A DNA stretch of 64,000 nt. It comes from Mycobacterium sp. OAS707 (GTDB taxonomy: Bacteria; Actinomycetota; Actinomycetes; Mycobacteriales; Mycobacteriaceae). This document shows, piece by piece, positions 20,390 through 28,158 of this stretch. The notes beneath the pieces are model-generated. The model worked only from the letters and a program-made list of their open reading frames with translations. It was not told where the DNA came from and ran no database searches. Where the stretch lies: positions 1,612,001-1,676,000 of the forward strand of contig NZ_JADBDS010000001.1 in NCBI RefSeq assembly GCF_014873705.1, written 5' to 3'. The first letter of the stretch is position 1, and every line of letters starts with the position of its first letter. Position numbers and translations under genes: made by a program.

Positions 20390-20815
20390 ATGGCACACAT
20401 CCAAACCGATGACGCAGTTGCTGCCTTCTTGGCGGCCACCAAGGCCCGCGACATCGACCAAATGGTGAGCGCCCTTGCGCCCGATGCCGAACTGGCCTCT
20501 CCGCTGTTCGGCCGCATGGTCTTCCGCGGGCGCGATGACCTGCGGGTGCTACTCGGTGCCGTCTACGGCGGGCTGTCCAACCTTGTCTGGCGCGAGGTCA
20601 TCGGCGAGGGCACGACGCGAGTAGCGGTGAGCGATGCGCGCATTGCCGGCGTCACGATCACCGACGCGATGGTGCTCGAGCTTGACGATGCGGGGCTGAT
20701 CGTGCGGATCCGCCCTCACCTCAAGCCATGGCTGGCCATCACGCTGTTCGCTCTTCTGCTGGGGCCGAAGATCGCTCGCCACCCCGGCGTACTTCGCCGC
20801 GCCCTGCGGCGCTGA
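20390..20815 (+). CDS. SnoaL-like / NTF2-fold protein
   Basis: 141 residues of the nuclear-transport-factor-2 superfamily: FLAATKARDIDQMVSALAPDAELASPLFGRMVFRGRDDL is the usual first helix and strand, then VREVIGEGTTRVAVSD and DAMVLELDDAGLIVRIRPHLKPW. Such folds bind small ligands or act as isomerases, and the sequence does not show which. A hydrophobic stretch (WLAITLFALLLGPKIA) near the C terminus is unusual for the fold. The last 77 bases overlap the convergent monooxygenase gene. Leaderless start; probably regulated by the divergent HxlR protein. Confidence 0.8.
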   Translation: MAHIQTDDAVAAFLAATKARDIDQMVSALAPDAELASPLFGRMVFRGRDDLRVLLGAVYGGLSNLVWREVIGEGTTRVAVSDARIAGVTITDAMVLELDDAGLIVRIRPHLKPWLAITLFALLLGPKIARHPGVLRRALRR

Positions 20816-22322
20816 CACCGAACCACCGCTGCAGCGCGTCACGCAACCGGCGCTCCGCGTCGACGTCGAAAGTGTCCGCCGCCCAAGCGACATAGCCATC
20901 GGGTCTGATGAGCAGCGCACAGGCCGCGAAGTCCGGCACCTCGCCTGTCACGACATCGATCCGATCGACGGTCTGGCCGATGCGTCCGCCGGACAGGTCG
21001 AGCAGGACCGGACGGGCGTGATGCAGCAGCTCGCTGACGCGACGTCCGTCGCCAAGCGTCACGTCCGGCACCAGCCGACCCGATAGCGGATGGCTGTCAC
21101 CGGTGTCGTAGGCCACGTCGGAGCCCGCGAGCAGGTGCGCCATGTGCTCGGCGACGCTCGGCAGTTGCAGGAGCTCGTTGAAAAGCTTTCGCAGAGCGCC
21201 GATCTCGGGTCCGGGGCCAAAGAGAGCGGTCTGCGACATGGAGTGCATCATCACCCGTTCGCCGACTGGATACCGCTCGCTCTGGTAGGTGTCGAGCAGA
21301 TCCTCGGGGGCCCGGCCGTCGACCGCGGCGGCCAGTTTCCAGCCGAGGTTCATCGCATCCTGCAAACCGAGATTCAAGCCGGGTCCGCCCATCGCCGAGT
21401 GCACGTGCGCGGAATCACCAACCAGAAAGACGTTTCCGACGCGATAGCGGTCGGCTTGCCGGCTGTTCTGACCAGCGATGCGGCGCAGCGCATTTGGCTT
21501 GCCGTCGTCAGGCAATTCCATGGGCAGGTCGACACCGAGCACCCGCCGCGCGCTGTCGCGCAGTTCGTCGATGGTCATCGGCACAGCCTCGTCAGCAGGA
21601 TTGCCGAACTCGATCGTGCCGACCATCGGGCGGTCGGGTTCGAACGGGGCATAGATCAGCCCACCGTTGTCGAGCCGGTTGTGACCGAAGGGCAGCCGGC
21701 CCACACCGGGCAACTCGATATCGCCGCTGGCGGTGCGGACTTCGTCAGGCAGACGCACGTGGGCGATCCGCGCGACAGTGTTCGACGTGTGACCGGGGAA
21801 GTCGATGCCCACCATCTTGCGGACCGTGCTGCGGCCGCCGTCGGCGCCGACAAGGTAGGTGGCCTCCAATGTGTATGTTTCGTCGGAGGTCGAGACGTTG
21901 ACTTTGACACCGTCCGAACGGGATTCGAGGCCGATCAACTCGTGGCCCCAGCGGATGTCGACGCCGAGTTCACGGGCGCGCGCGTCGAGGTGTCGGACAA
22001 GCTGCGGCTGGCCCATCATCAGTGCGTACATCGGGTTGTCCGCCATGCCGAACAGCGGCACGGACATGCCGCTGAAGATCCACTCGGGCAGCGGCTTCGG
22101 CGGCTCGGTTGAACCCGTGAACCGTTCGTACAGGCCACGCATGTCCAGTAGCCGAATGACCTGGCCGACCATGCCGTTGGCCTTGGGCTCGTCGCTGGGC
22201 GCGGGCAGTCGCTCGAGCACCACCGGCCGCACACCGGCCAGCGCCAGTTCGCACGCCAGCATCAAACCGTTCGGCCCGGCGCCTGAAATGACAACGGACA
22301 CTTGGTTTTCTGACATCGGCAT
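20739..22322 (-). CDS. FAD-dependent aromatic-type monooxygenase
   Basis: 527-residue flavoprotein of the PHBH/MhpA class. Fingerprints are VVISGAGPNGLMLACELALAG (GxGxxG, FAD), YLVGADGGRSTVRK (DG motif) and NVFLVGDSAHVHSAMGGPGLNLGLQDAMNL (GD motif). A C-terminal thioredoxin-like domain follows. It hydroxylates an unknown aromatic; some relatives inactivate rifamycins or tetracyclines, but nothing here proves that. ATG 22322 overlaps the TetR stop (TAATG), so the two genes form an operon. The last 24 residues lie in the overlap with the convergent gene and may be non-functional. Confidence 0.9.
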   Translation of the reverse strand: MPMSENQVSVVISGAGPNGLMLACELALAGVRPVVLERLPAPSDEPKANGMVGQVIRLLDMRGLYERFTGSTEPPKPLPEWIFSGMSVPLFGMADNPMYALMMGQPQLVRHLDARARELGVDIRWGHELIGLESRSDGVKVNVSTSDETYTLEATYLVGADGGRSTVRKMVGIDFPGHTSNTVARIAHVRLPDEVRTASGDIELPGVGRLPFGHNRLDNGGLIYAPFEPDRPMVGTIEFGNPADEAVPMTIDELRDSARRVLGVDLPMELPDDGKPNALRRIAGQNSRQADRYRVGNVFLVGDSAHVHSAMGGPGLNLGLQDAMNLGWKLAAAVDGRAPEDLLDTYQSERYPVGERVMMHSMSQTALFGPGPEIGALRKLFNELLQLPSVAEHMAHLLAGSDVAYDTGDSHPLSGRLVPDVTLGDGRRVSELLHHARPVLLDLSGGRIGQTVDRIDVVTGEVPDFAACALLIRPDGYVAWAADTFDVDAERRLRDALQRWFGVSAAGRGEVRRGGERSSAPAEERTA

Positions 22323-22924
22323 TACCTTTCGGGCAGTCCGGCCGCGACATCGGTCAAGCCGCGGCGAAGGAGTTCGGTATAGGCCACCGGCGGATCGGCA
22401 TTGGCGTAGGTCTCCATTGCCGTTTCACCGACCGCGCGAACGACGGCGGCGACAAGCCGCGGATACATATCGCGAACGGGATCGGTCCCGGTGCGTTCGG
22501 CGATCGCATCGACCCAGTCCTCGAAGAGGTGCCGCGTCAGCGCGGCCCGCATGTCCCGGGCGGACAGGAGCTCACGGATGACGGCCAGTTCCTCAGGAGT
22601 CGGCCTGACGTCGGTTGCGCCTGCAGCCTCGAGCGGCGCGAGCATGGATTCGGTGATCGCCGACCACAGCGGCTCGTCGGCGGGCCGCTCCCGGAAGACC
22701 TCGAGGCTGCGTCGCGTGCGATCGATCTGCCGGAAGGAGATCGCCTCGTACTTGCCTGCGAAATAGTTGTTGAACGTCCGCAGTGAGACACCGGCCCGGT
22801 TGGCGATGTCCTCGCGGGTGACGTTGTCCAAGCCACGCTCCAACGCCAGCGCCAATGCGGCGTCGCTCAAAGCCCACCGGGTCCCGAGTTTCTTGCGCTC
22901 GCGGAGCCCCAACGCGGTGTCCAT
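22322..22924 (-). CDS. TetR-family regulator of the monooxygenase operon
   Basis: 200 residues with a TetR HTH at about residues 20-62 (AALALALERGLDNVTREDIANRAGVSLRTFNNYFAGKYEAI), followed by a ligand domain of the type seen in mycobacterial regulators of flavin monooxygenases. It is the first gene of a two-gene operon with the monooxygenase and is preceded by two strong palindromes, suggesting autorepression lifted by the monooxygenase substrate. Confidence 0.9.
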   Translation of the reverse strand: MDTALGLRERKKLGTRWALSDAALALALERGLDNVTREDIANRAGVSLRTFNNYFAGKYEAISFRQIDRTRRSLEVFRERPADEPLWSAITESMLAPLEAAGATDVRPTPEELAVIRELLSARDMRAALTRHLFEDWVDAIAERTGTDPVRDMYPRLVAAVVRAVGETAMETYANADPPVAYTELLRRGLTDVAAGLPER

Positions 22925-22944
22925 GCGACCAGGCTAGCCAAAAC

Positions 22945-22980
22945 TTGCCCGGTAGGCAAAATTGCCTGACAGGCAATTTT
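22945..22980. promoter_or_regulatory. Tandem operators upstream of the TetR-monooxygenase operon
   Basis: Two copies of the palindrome TTGCC-N5-GGCAA lie side by side: 22945-22959 (TTGCCCGGTAGGCAA) and 22962-22976 (TTGCCTGACAGGCAA), centres 17 bp apart. The second is a longer perfect palindrome with 10-base arms at 22958-22967 and 22971-22980. They end 21 bases upstream of the regulator start. Confidence 0.75.
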
Positions 22981-23120
22981 CCAGCATGCCAGAACGCTTC
23001 ACTTCGTAGCCAGAAATGGAGTAGTCGATTACCCCATCCACGCGGGCGCCCGGACGCGAATATGGCCCTATGCGCATTGCCGACGAGAACTTCGGCTGCG
23101 CCTCACGAAGGGAACTAACG

Positions 23121-23429
23121 ATGAACCGAGTTTCGCGGATCGCGACGACTGTGGTGGCGTCTGGCGCTCTGGGTCTGGCCGCATTCGGGCTGGGCGCCGG
23201 CGTCGCCCAAGCAGATACCTGGTGTCCGGGCCAGCCAGTCCCCGGAGGATTTGTAGACGTTGACTGGGACTGGACGGTCTGCCACAACTACTACGCAATG
23301 TCGCGCGGCTATCCACCTCAGATCGTTGGACTGAAAGTCCAAGACGGCGCCATTGGCGGCAGCTGGCGCTTGGTCGCAGGCGAGGACACCAACGTCACGT
23401 GCCAATTCTTGGGGTGCCCTCGCCCGTAG
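23121..23429 (+). CDS. Small secreted protein, unknown function
   Basis: 102 residues with an SD (GAAGGG) nine bases before ATG 23121. Signal peptide MNRVSRIATTVVASGALGLAA to about residue 31, ending AQA before DTWCPGQPVPGGF. The mature 70-residue protein has four cysteines (WCPGQ, VCHNYY, TCQFLGCP), probably two disulfides. The WCPGQP opening is common in mycobacterial secreted small proteins of unknown role. The 196-bp space upstream belongs mainly to the TetR operon promoter. Confidence 0.8.
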   Translation: MNRVSRIATTVVASGALGLAAFGLGAGVAQADTWCPGQPVPGGFVDVDWDWTVCHNYYAMSRGYPPQIVGLKVQDGAIGGSWRLVAGEDTNVTCQFLGCPRP

Positions 23430-23435
23430 CACCAT

Positions 23436-23457
23436 AAATGGCCATTTCGGATAGAAT
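23436..23457 (+). promoter_or_regulatory. Toxin-antitoxin promoter with palindromic site
   Basis: AAATGGCCATTT (23436-23447) is a 12-bp perfect palindrome just upstream of -10 TAGAAT (23452-23457). The ATG at 23465 follows seven bases later, so the transcript should be leaderless. The palindrome occupies the spacer and is a natural site for autorepression by the antitoxin. Confidence 0.5.
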
Positions 23458-23464
23458 GGCTAGA

Positions 23465-23824
23465 ATGTCTGATATGGCCACTTTGACTTTTCGGAATCGC
23501 GACGGCGAGCTGGTCGACGTCCCGACCGTCGCCGCCACCCGCTTCAAGAACGAGTTCGGCTCGATTTTCGAGCAGGCCTCCCTCGGCGGGGCGGTCGCGA
23601 TCACCAAGCACAACACGCCCAAGGCCGTGTTGTTGTCCTACGCCGAGTTCGAGGCGCTGACCAAGGCCAGCACACCCGCGCTGGACGATCTCTCCGAGGA
23701 GTTCGACCAACTGCTCGAGCGCATGCAGAGTCCGGAGTCGAAGAGCGCGATGGCGTCGGCATTCGACGCCACCCCCGAACAACTCGGCCGCGCGGCGGTC
23801 AAGGCGGCCCGCGCCAAACGGTAA
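23465..23824 (+). CDS. Phd/YefM-type antitoxin
   Basis: 119 residues from ATG 23465 (MSDMATLTF); in-frame ATGs at 23438 and 23456 fall in the palindrome and the -10, so they are less likely. The N-terminal part shows the Phd fold: VPTVAATRFKNEFGSIFEQASLGGAVAITKHNTPKAVLLSYAEFEAL. The C-terminal half (LSEEFDQLLERMQSPESKSAMASAF) should be the toxin-wrapping helix. Nine bases separate it from the zeta-type kinase gene. Expected to neutralise that kinase and to repress its own promoter. Confidence 0.85.
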   Translation: MSDMATLTFRNRDGELVDVPTVAATRFKNEFGSIFEQASLGGAVAITKHNTPKAVLLSYAEFEALTKASTPALDDLSEEFDQLLERMQSPESKSAMASAFDATPEQLGRAAVKAARAKR

Positions 23825-23833
23825 GCCGACCGG

Positions 23834-24475
23834 ATGGCCCGCAAGGCCCAGGTACCGCGTCTGTACGTCCTCGCCGGGGTGAACGGCGCGGGCAAGAGCA
23901 GCATCGGTGGCGCAATGATCCGTGCGTCGGGCGCGGACTATTTCAATCCCGACGAGGCGGCTCAGAAGTTGATGGCCGCGAATCCCGGCCTCGATCAGGT
24001 CAAGGCCAACGCCGCGGCATGGCATGAAGGCCGACGGCTGCTGGAGCGAGCGATCGCCGAACGCAAGGACTTCGCGTTCGAGACCACGCTCGGTGGCAGC
24101 ACGATGCCGCGACTGCTCGCCGACGCCGCCGCCAACGGATTCGAGGTGCGCGTCTGGTACGTCGGACTGGCGAGCCCCGATCTGCACATCGAACGGGTCC
24201 GCAACCGCGTGCAGGCGGGCGGTCATGACATCCCGGAGTCCAGCATCCGGCGCCGGTGGCGGCACAGCAGGCTGAATCTGGTGCAGTTGCTGCCACACCT
24301 GACCGAACTTCGCGTCTACGACAACTCCGCAGATGCCGATCCAAAGGCCGGTCAGGCACCGCGGCCGGTGCTTGTTTTGCACCTCGACCACGGCGACATC
24401 GTTGGCCCGCCGGACCTTTCGTCGACCTCCGAATGGGCGAAGCCGATTGTCGCAGGTGCCTTGAAATTGGGGTGA
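23834..24475 (+). CDS. Zeta toxin-family P-loop kinase
   Basis: 213 residues. Walker A is LAGVNGAGKSS (about residues 12-22), followed by the family motifs FNPDEAAQ (catalytic Asp) and FAFETTLGG. Zeta toxins phosphorylate UDP-N-acetylglucosamine or related sugar nucleotides and so block cell-wall synthesis; this short form is the UPF/AAA-33 relative often paired with a Phd or small antitoxin. All key residues seem intact, so the toxin is likely active. Nucleotide substrate not proven. Confidence 0.85.
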   Translation: MARKAQVPRLYVLAGVNGAGKSSIGGAMIRASGADYFNPDEAAQKLMAANPGLDQVKANAAAWHEGRRLLERAIAERKDFAFETTLGGSTMPRLLADAAANGFEVRVWYVGLASPDLHIERVRNRVQAGGHDIPESSIRRRWRHSRLNLVQLLPHLTELRVYDNSADADPKAGQAPRPVLVLHLDHGDIVGPPDLSSTSEWAKPIVAGALKLG

Positions 24476-24552
24476 AAAATCCAACGGCGATGAGTCTCGC
24501 CGCGGTTCCCAGTCTGTCTTCTCAAACCCAGCACACACTCGAGGAGAGCATC

Positions 24553-25128
24553 ATGACCGCCACCTACACCTTCGACGTCTTCTCCAGCCTCGACGGCTAC
24601 GGCGGCGTCAGCGGCGGCGACTGGGGCGGATATTGGGGTAAGCAAGGCCCCGAACTGCTAGACCACCGCCTCGGCTTGTATCAGGCCGAGCAGCGGATGG
24701 TGTTCGGCGCCAACACATATCGCGCGTTCACAGAGATACTGGCCTCAGACGAGGAGACGGTGCACGACCCATGGGTGACCCGCATGAGGAGCCTGCCGGC
24801 GACCGTCGTGTCCACAACTTTGAACGGGCCTCTCGACTGGCCGGACGCGACGATCGTGAGCGGTGACGCCGTCGACGTGGTCGCACGACTCAAAGACGAG
24901 TCCGATGTGCCGATGCGTTCGCATGGCAGCCTGTCGATGAACCGGGCTCTGATGGCCGCTGGCCTGGTCGACCGCATCCAGGTGACGATCTTTCCCGTCA
25001 TCACCGGTCAGACGGGCGACGACGCCATCTTCGCGGGCGCAGCGGACTTCGATCTCGAGTTGATCGAGAGTCGGACGCTCGACGGTCATATCCACGAGCT
25101 CATCTACCGCCCCAGCCTGCATGTCTGA
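24553..25128 (+). CDS. Dihydrofolate-reductase-family protein (RibD C-terminal domain)
   Basis: 191 residues of the RibD/DHFR fold: TYTFDVFSSLDGYGG, RMVFGANTYRAFTEIL, DVVARLKDESDVPMRSHGSLSMNRALMAAGLVDRIQVTIFPVITG. Such stand-alone proteins use NADPH, but substrates are rarely known. SD GAGGAG precedes ATG 24553 by six bases; the frame is open further upstream without similarity. It follows the zeta gene by 77 bases and probably has its own signals. Confidence 0.85.
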   Translation: MTATYTFDVFSSLDGYGGVSGGDWGGYWGKQGPELLDHRLGLYQAEQRMVFGANTYRAFTEILASDEETVHDPWVTRMRSLPATVVSTTLNGPLDWPDATIVSGDAVDVVARLKDESDVPMRSHGSLSMNRALMAAGLVDRIQVTIFPVITGQTGDDAIFAGAADFDLELIESRTLDGHIHELIYRPSLHV

Positions 25129-25132
25129 GTGA

Positions 25133-25426
25133 CTAGCTGGTGCCGAGCGGGTCGATCGTCCACGCGACGTAGAGCATGGCCGCGCTGACCGACGCGGTCG
25201 TGACGAAGTCGATGGTCCTGCTGCGCACCGCCAGCAGACCCACCCGGTCCTCGGGCAGCGCCAGCCGAAACGCCGCGGCCACACCGACGCCGATGGCGAG
25301 CACCAGTCCACCGCGCCGCCAGTAACCTGCGACCACCAATCCGAACGCGGCGGCAATGATGACGCCGACCAGCAGGATCGGCCACTGCCCACCAAAAACC
25401 TTGCGGGCGAACTCTTTTAAGGTCAT
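25133..25426 (-). CDS. DUF3017 integral membrane protein
   Basis: 97-residue protein with three hydrophobic segments (WPILLVGVIIAAAFGLVVAGY, LVLAIGVGVAAAFRLAL and DFVTTASVSAAMLYVAW). ATG 25426 has GAGGAACCG just before it and gives the same length as I recall for Rv3355c, which also follows folD. It starts 28 bases after the folD stop, so both are probably cotranscribed. Function unknown. Confidence 0.85.
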   Translation of the reverse strand: MTLKEFARKVFGGQWPILLVGVIIAAAFGLVVAGYWRRGGLVLAIGVGVAAAFRLALPEDRVGLLAVRSRTIDFVTTASVSAAMLYVAWTIDPLGTS

Positions 25427-25454
25427 CGGTTCCTCGCGCGAGCGCTCGTCACTG

Positions 25455-26306
25455 TCACTGCAAGGCTTCGGCGCGCTCGACCACATTCGTCAGCAGGAAA
25501 GCGCGGGTCAGTGGGCCCACACCGCCGGGGTTGGGCGATACGTGACCGGCGACCTCCCACACGTCTGGCGCCACGTCGCCGACCAACTTTCCTTCGGCGT
25601 CCCGTGACACCCCGACGTCGACGACGGCGGCGCCAGGACGCACCATCTCGGCGGTCACCATGTGGGGCACTCCGGCGGCGGCGATGATGATGTCGGCCTC
25701 GCGCGTCAGCTGCGGCAGATGCCGAGTTGCGGTGTGGCACAACGTGACTGTCGCGTTCTCCGACCGTCTCGTCAGCAGCAGACCCAGCGGTCTGCCGACG
25801 GTGACACCACGCCCGATCACCACGACCTGTGCGCCTGCGATCTCAACCTCGTAGCGGCGCAACAGATGCACGATGCCGCGCGGGGTACACGGCAGCGGCG
25901 CCGGCTCGTTGAGGACCAGCCTGCCGAGATTGGTCGGATGCAGCCCGTCGGCGTCCTTGCCCGGGTCGACACGTTCCAGAGCGGCGTTCTCGTTGAGGTG
26001 CTTGGGCAGCGGCAGCTGCACGATGTAGCCGGTGCACTCGGGGTTGGCGTTGAGCTCGTCGATGGTCTCGTCGAGCTTGGCCTGGCTGATGTCGGCGGGC
26101 AGATCGCGGCGGATCGAGTTGATGCCGACCTTGGCGCAGTCGGCGTGCTTGCCCCGCACGTAGGCGTGGGAGCCGGGGTCGTCACCGACCAGGACCGTGC
26201 CCAGCCCTGGGGTCCGGCCCGCCGCGGTCAGCGCCGCCACCCGTTCCTTCAGGTCGACGAAGATCTCGTCGCGCGTGGCCTTACCGTCCAGTGTCATCGC
26301 ACCCAC
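25455..26306 (-). CDS. folD: Bifunctional methylenetetrahydrofolate dehydrogenase/cyclohydrolase
   Basis: Interconverts 5,10-methylene- and 10-formyl-tetrahydrofolate with NADP. 283 residues, full length. Signature stretches are [23 protein letters not shown] (catalytic Lys), [28 protein letters not shown] and [13 protein letters not shown] plus [16 protein letters not shown] for NADP. GTG 26306 starts MGAMTLDGK and has CACAAT seven bases upstream, fitting a leaderless transcript; ATG 26297 is an alternative. Rv3356c in context. Confidence 0.96.
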   Translation of the reverse strand: MGAMTLDGKATRDEIFVDLKERVAALTAAGRTPGLGTVLVGDDPGSHAYVRGKHADCAKVGINSIRRDLPADISQAKLDETIDELNANPECTGYIVQLPLPKHLNENAALERVDPGKDADGLHPTNLGRLVLNEPAPLPCTPRGIVHLLRRYEVEIAGAQVVVIGRGVTVGRPLGLLLTRRSENATVTLCHTATRHLPQLTREADIIIAAAGVPHMVTAEMVRPGAAVVDVGVSRDAEGKLVGDVAPDVWEVAGHVSPNPGGVGPLTRAFLLTNVVERAEALQ

Positions 26307-26333
26307 GGATCACATTGTGGCAGGCTCCCCTGC

Positions 26334-27527
26334 ATGGACACTCCCCGGAATGTGTTCACCCCAGCCAAGCTCGGCCCGGTGACGCTGCGCAACCGCATCA
26401 TCAAGGCGGCGACGTTCGAGGCGTCGTCGCCGAACGCGCTCGTCACCGACGACCTCATCACCTATCACCGGCTGCCCGCAGCGGGCGGCGTGGGGATGAC
26501 CACCGTCGCGTACCTGGCCGTGTCGAAAGGCGGGCGCACCGAGGGCAACGTGATCTGGTGGCGCCCCGAGGCCATCCCCGGCCTGCAGAAACTCACGGCG
26601 GCCATCCATGCCGAGGGCGCGGCGATCAGCGCGCAGATCGGTCACGCCGGGCCGGTGGCCAATGCCCGGTCGACGAAAGCGACGGCGTACGCACCGGTGC
26701 GGTTCTTCAATCCGCTCTCCATGCGCTTCGCTAAGAAGGCCACCAAAGACGACATCGACAACATCATCAAGGCGCACGCCGACGCGGCGCGTTACGCGAT
26801 CGACGCCGGATTCGACGCGGTCGAGATCCACCTCGGCCACAACTATTTCGCTAGCTCCTTCCTCAGCCCGCTGATCAACCGCCGCGCCGACGAATTCGGC
26901 GGATCGCTGGAGAACCGCGCGAAGGTGGCGCGCGGCATGGTGCTGGCCGTGCGGCGGGCGGTCAAGGACCAGATCGCGGTGACGGCCAAACTCAACATGT
27001 CCGACGGTGTGCGCGGCGGCATTTCGACCGACGAGTCCCTGCAGACCGCCAAATGGCTCGAGTCCGACGGCGCCCTGGACGCGATCGAGTTGACCGCTGG
27101 CAGCTCACTGGTCAACCCGATGTATCTGTTCCGCGGCGACGCTCCGGTCAAGCAGTTCGCGAATGCGTTCAAACCGCCGCTGCGGTGGGGCATCCGGATG
27201 ACGGGCAAGAAGTTCTTCCGCGAGTACCCCTACCGCGAGGCGTACCTACTGCGCGACGCCAAGCTGTTTCGCGCCGAGTTGAAGATGCCGCTGATCCTGC
27301 TGGGCGGCATCACCAACCGCGAGACCATGGACCTCGCGATGGCCGAGGGGTTCGACTTCGTCGCGATGGGCCGGGCGCTGCTGGCCGAACCTGATCTGAT
27401 CAACCGCATCCAGGCCGACAGCGCTGTTCGATCGGCGTGCACGCACTGCAACATCTGCATGTCGACGATCTACAGCCACACCCACTGCGTGGTCACCGGA
27501 TCACCGGATCGCGTCGCAATCGGCTAA
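26334..27527 (+). CDS. NADH:flavin oxidoreductase (old yellow enzyme family)
   Basis: 397-residue FMN TIM-barrel: FTPAKLGPVTLRNRIIKAATFE, HAEGAAISAQIGHAG, FDAVEIHLGHNYFASSFLSPLINRRADEFGGSLENR and FDFVAMGRALLAEPDLI. A C-terminal cluster CTHCNICMSTIYSHTHC resembles the 4Fe-4S ligands of 2,4-dienoyl-CoA reductases, but the FAD/NADPH half of those enzymes is missing. Recalls Rv3359. Divergent from folD with 27 bp between; overlaps the convergent membrane protein gene by four bases. Confidence 0.9.
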   Translation: MDTPRNVFTPAKLGPVTLRNRIIKAATFEASSPNALVTDDLITYHRLPAAGGVGMTTVAYLAVSKGGRTEGNVIWWRPEAIPGLQKLTAAIHAEGAAISAQIGHAGPVANARSTKATAYAPVRFFNPLSMRFAKKATKDDIDNIIKAHADAARYAIDAGFDAVEIHLGHNYFASSFLSPLINRRADEFGGSLENRAKVARGMVLAVRRAVKDQIAVTAKLNMSDGVRGGISTDESLQTAKWLESDGALDAIELTAGSSLVNPMYLFRGDAPVKQFANAFKPPLRWGIRMTGKKFFREYPYREAYLLRDAKLFRAELKMPLILLGGITNRETMDLAMAEGFDFVAMGRALLAEPDLINRIQADSAVRSACTHCNICMSTIYSHTHCVVTGSPDRVAIG

Positions 27528-27997
27528 CCGCCTGCAGATCCTCGCGGCTCCACGAACGCGACCATGGGCTCCTTGTGGATCACCCATCCCCAGCCCTGCA
27601 GGATCATCAGTTCCTTCGCCGAGAAGATGTAGGTGAACTTGTCGTTGCGGGCCACATACTTCCCGCCCTCCACCCCGGCGCCGGGCACCTTGAGCGCGTA
27701 ATCGTCCTTCACCCGCATACCGCGGTATTCGTAGTGGCCCTTGCCATCGACGCAGATCACCACCAGCGATTGCTCGGTACGCCCGAGCGCGACGGCGGAC
27801 TTCGGCCCGTCGCAGCGGGCCGCCCTGTCGATGAACCCGCGATCGTCGGTGGCAAACGCGCCGGGCTCGGCGCCTGCCTTTGACAACTGATTCGCCAGCA
27901 GCAGCGCGACGATGAGACCGGCGCAGACTAAGAGCACCGGGAGCATCGCTCGCCCCAGTTTGCCGTGGCGCAATGCCGTGGCCTTCACAGACCGCAT
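27524..27997 (-). CDS. Single-pass membrane protein, unknown function
   Basis: 157 residues from ATG 27997 (MRSVKATALRHG); ATG 28012 in frame is possible. One N-terminal membrane helix (MLPVLLVCAGLIVALLLANQL) is followed by an exported or periplasmic domain with VVICVDGKGHYEYRGMRVKDDYALKVPG and FTYIFSAKELMILQG. Two cysteines in the outer part could pair. No family recognised. It is divergent from the FHA-ABC transporter gene by about 160 bp, and shares stop-codon bases with the flavin oxidoreductase gene. Confidence 0.75.
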   Translation of the reverse strand: MRSVKATALRHGKLGRAMLPVLLVCAGLIVALLLANQLSKAGAEPGAFATDDRGFIDRAARCDGPKSAVALGRTEQSLVVICVDGKGHYEYRGMRVKDDYALKVPGAGVEGGKYVARNDKFTYIFSAKELMILQGWGWVIHKEPMVAFVEPRGSAGG

Positions 27998-28158
27998 GCC
28001 TAACCAGAGCATGCTCGCGCTTGTGAGCGTGCGCGACGCGCCGTGACGTGGCCGAAAAGTTAACCAGCCCGCATAAGTGCCAACCATCGGGCAGGCGACC
28101 TGACGCGCCCCACCGGGCAGCACTCCATCCGGCCCCGGGACCGATAGAGTCGGTGCCG

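Noticed and set aside
28048..28158. Upstream in-frame extension of the FHA-ABC gene
   Set aside because: The added residues are Pro/Ala-rich and not FHA-like; ATG 28159 has a -10 at the leaderless distance and gives the Rv1747 length.
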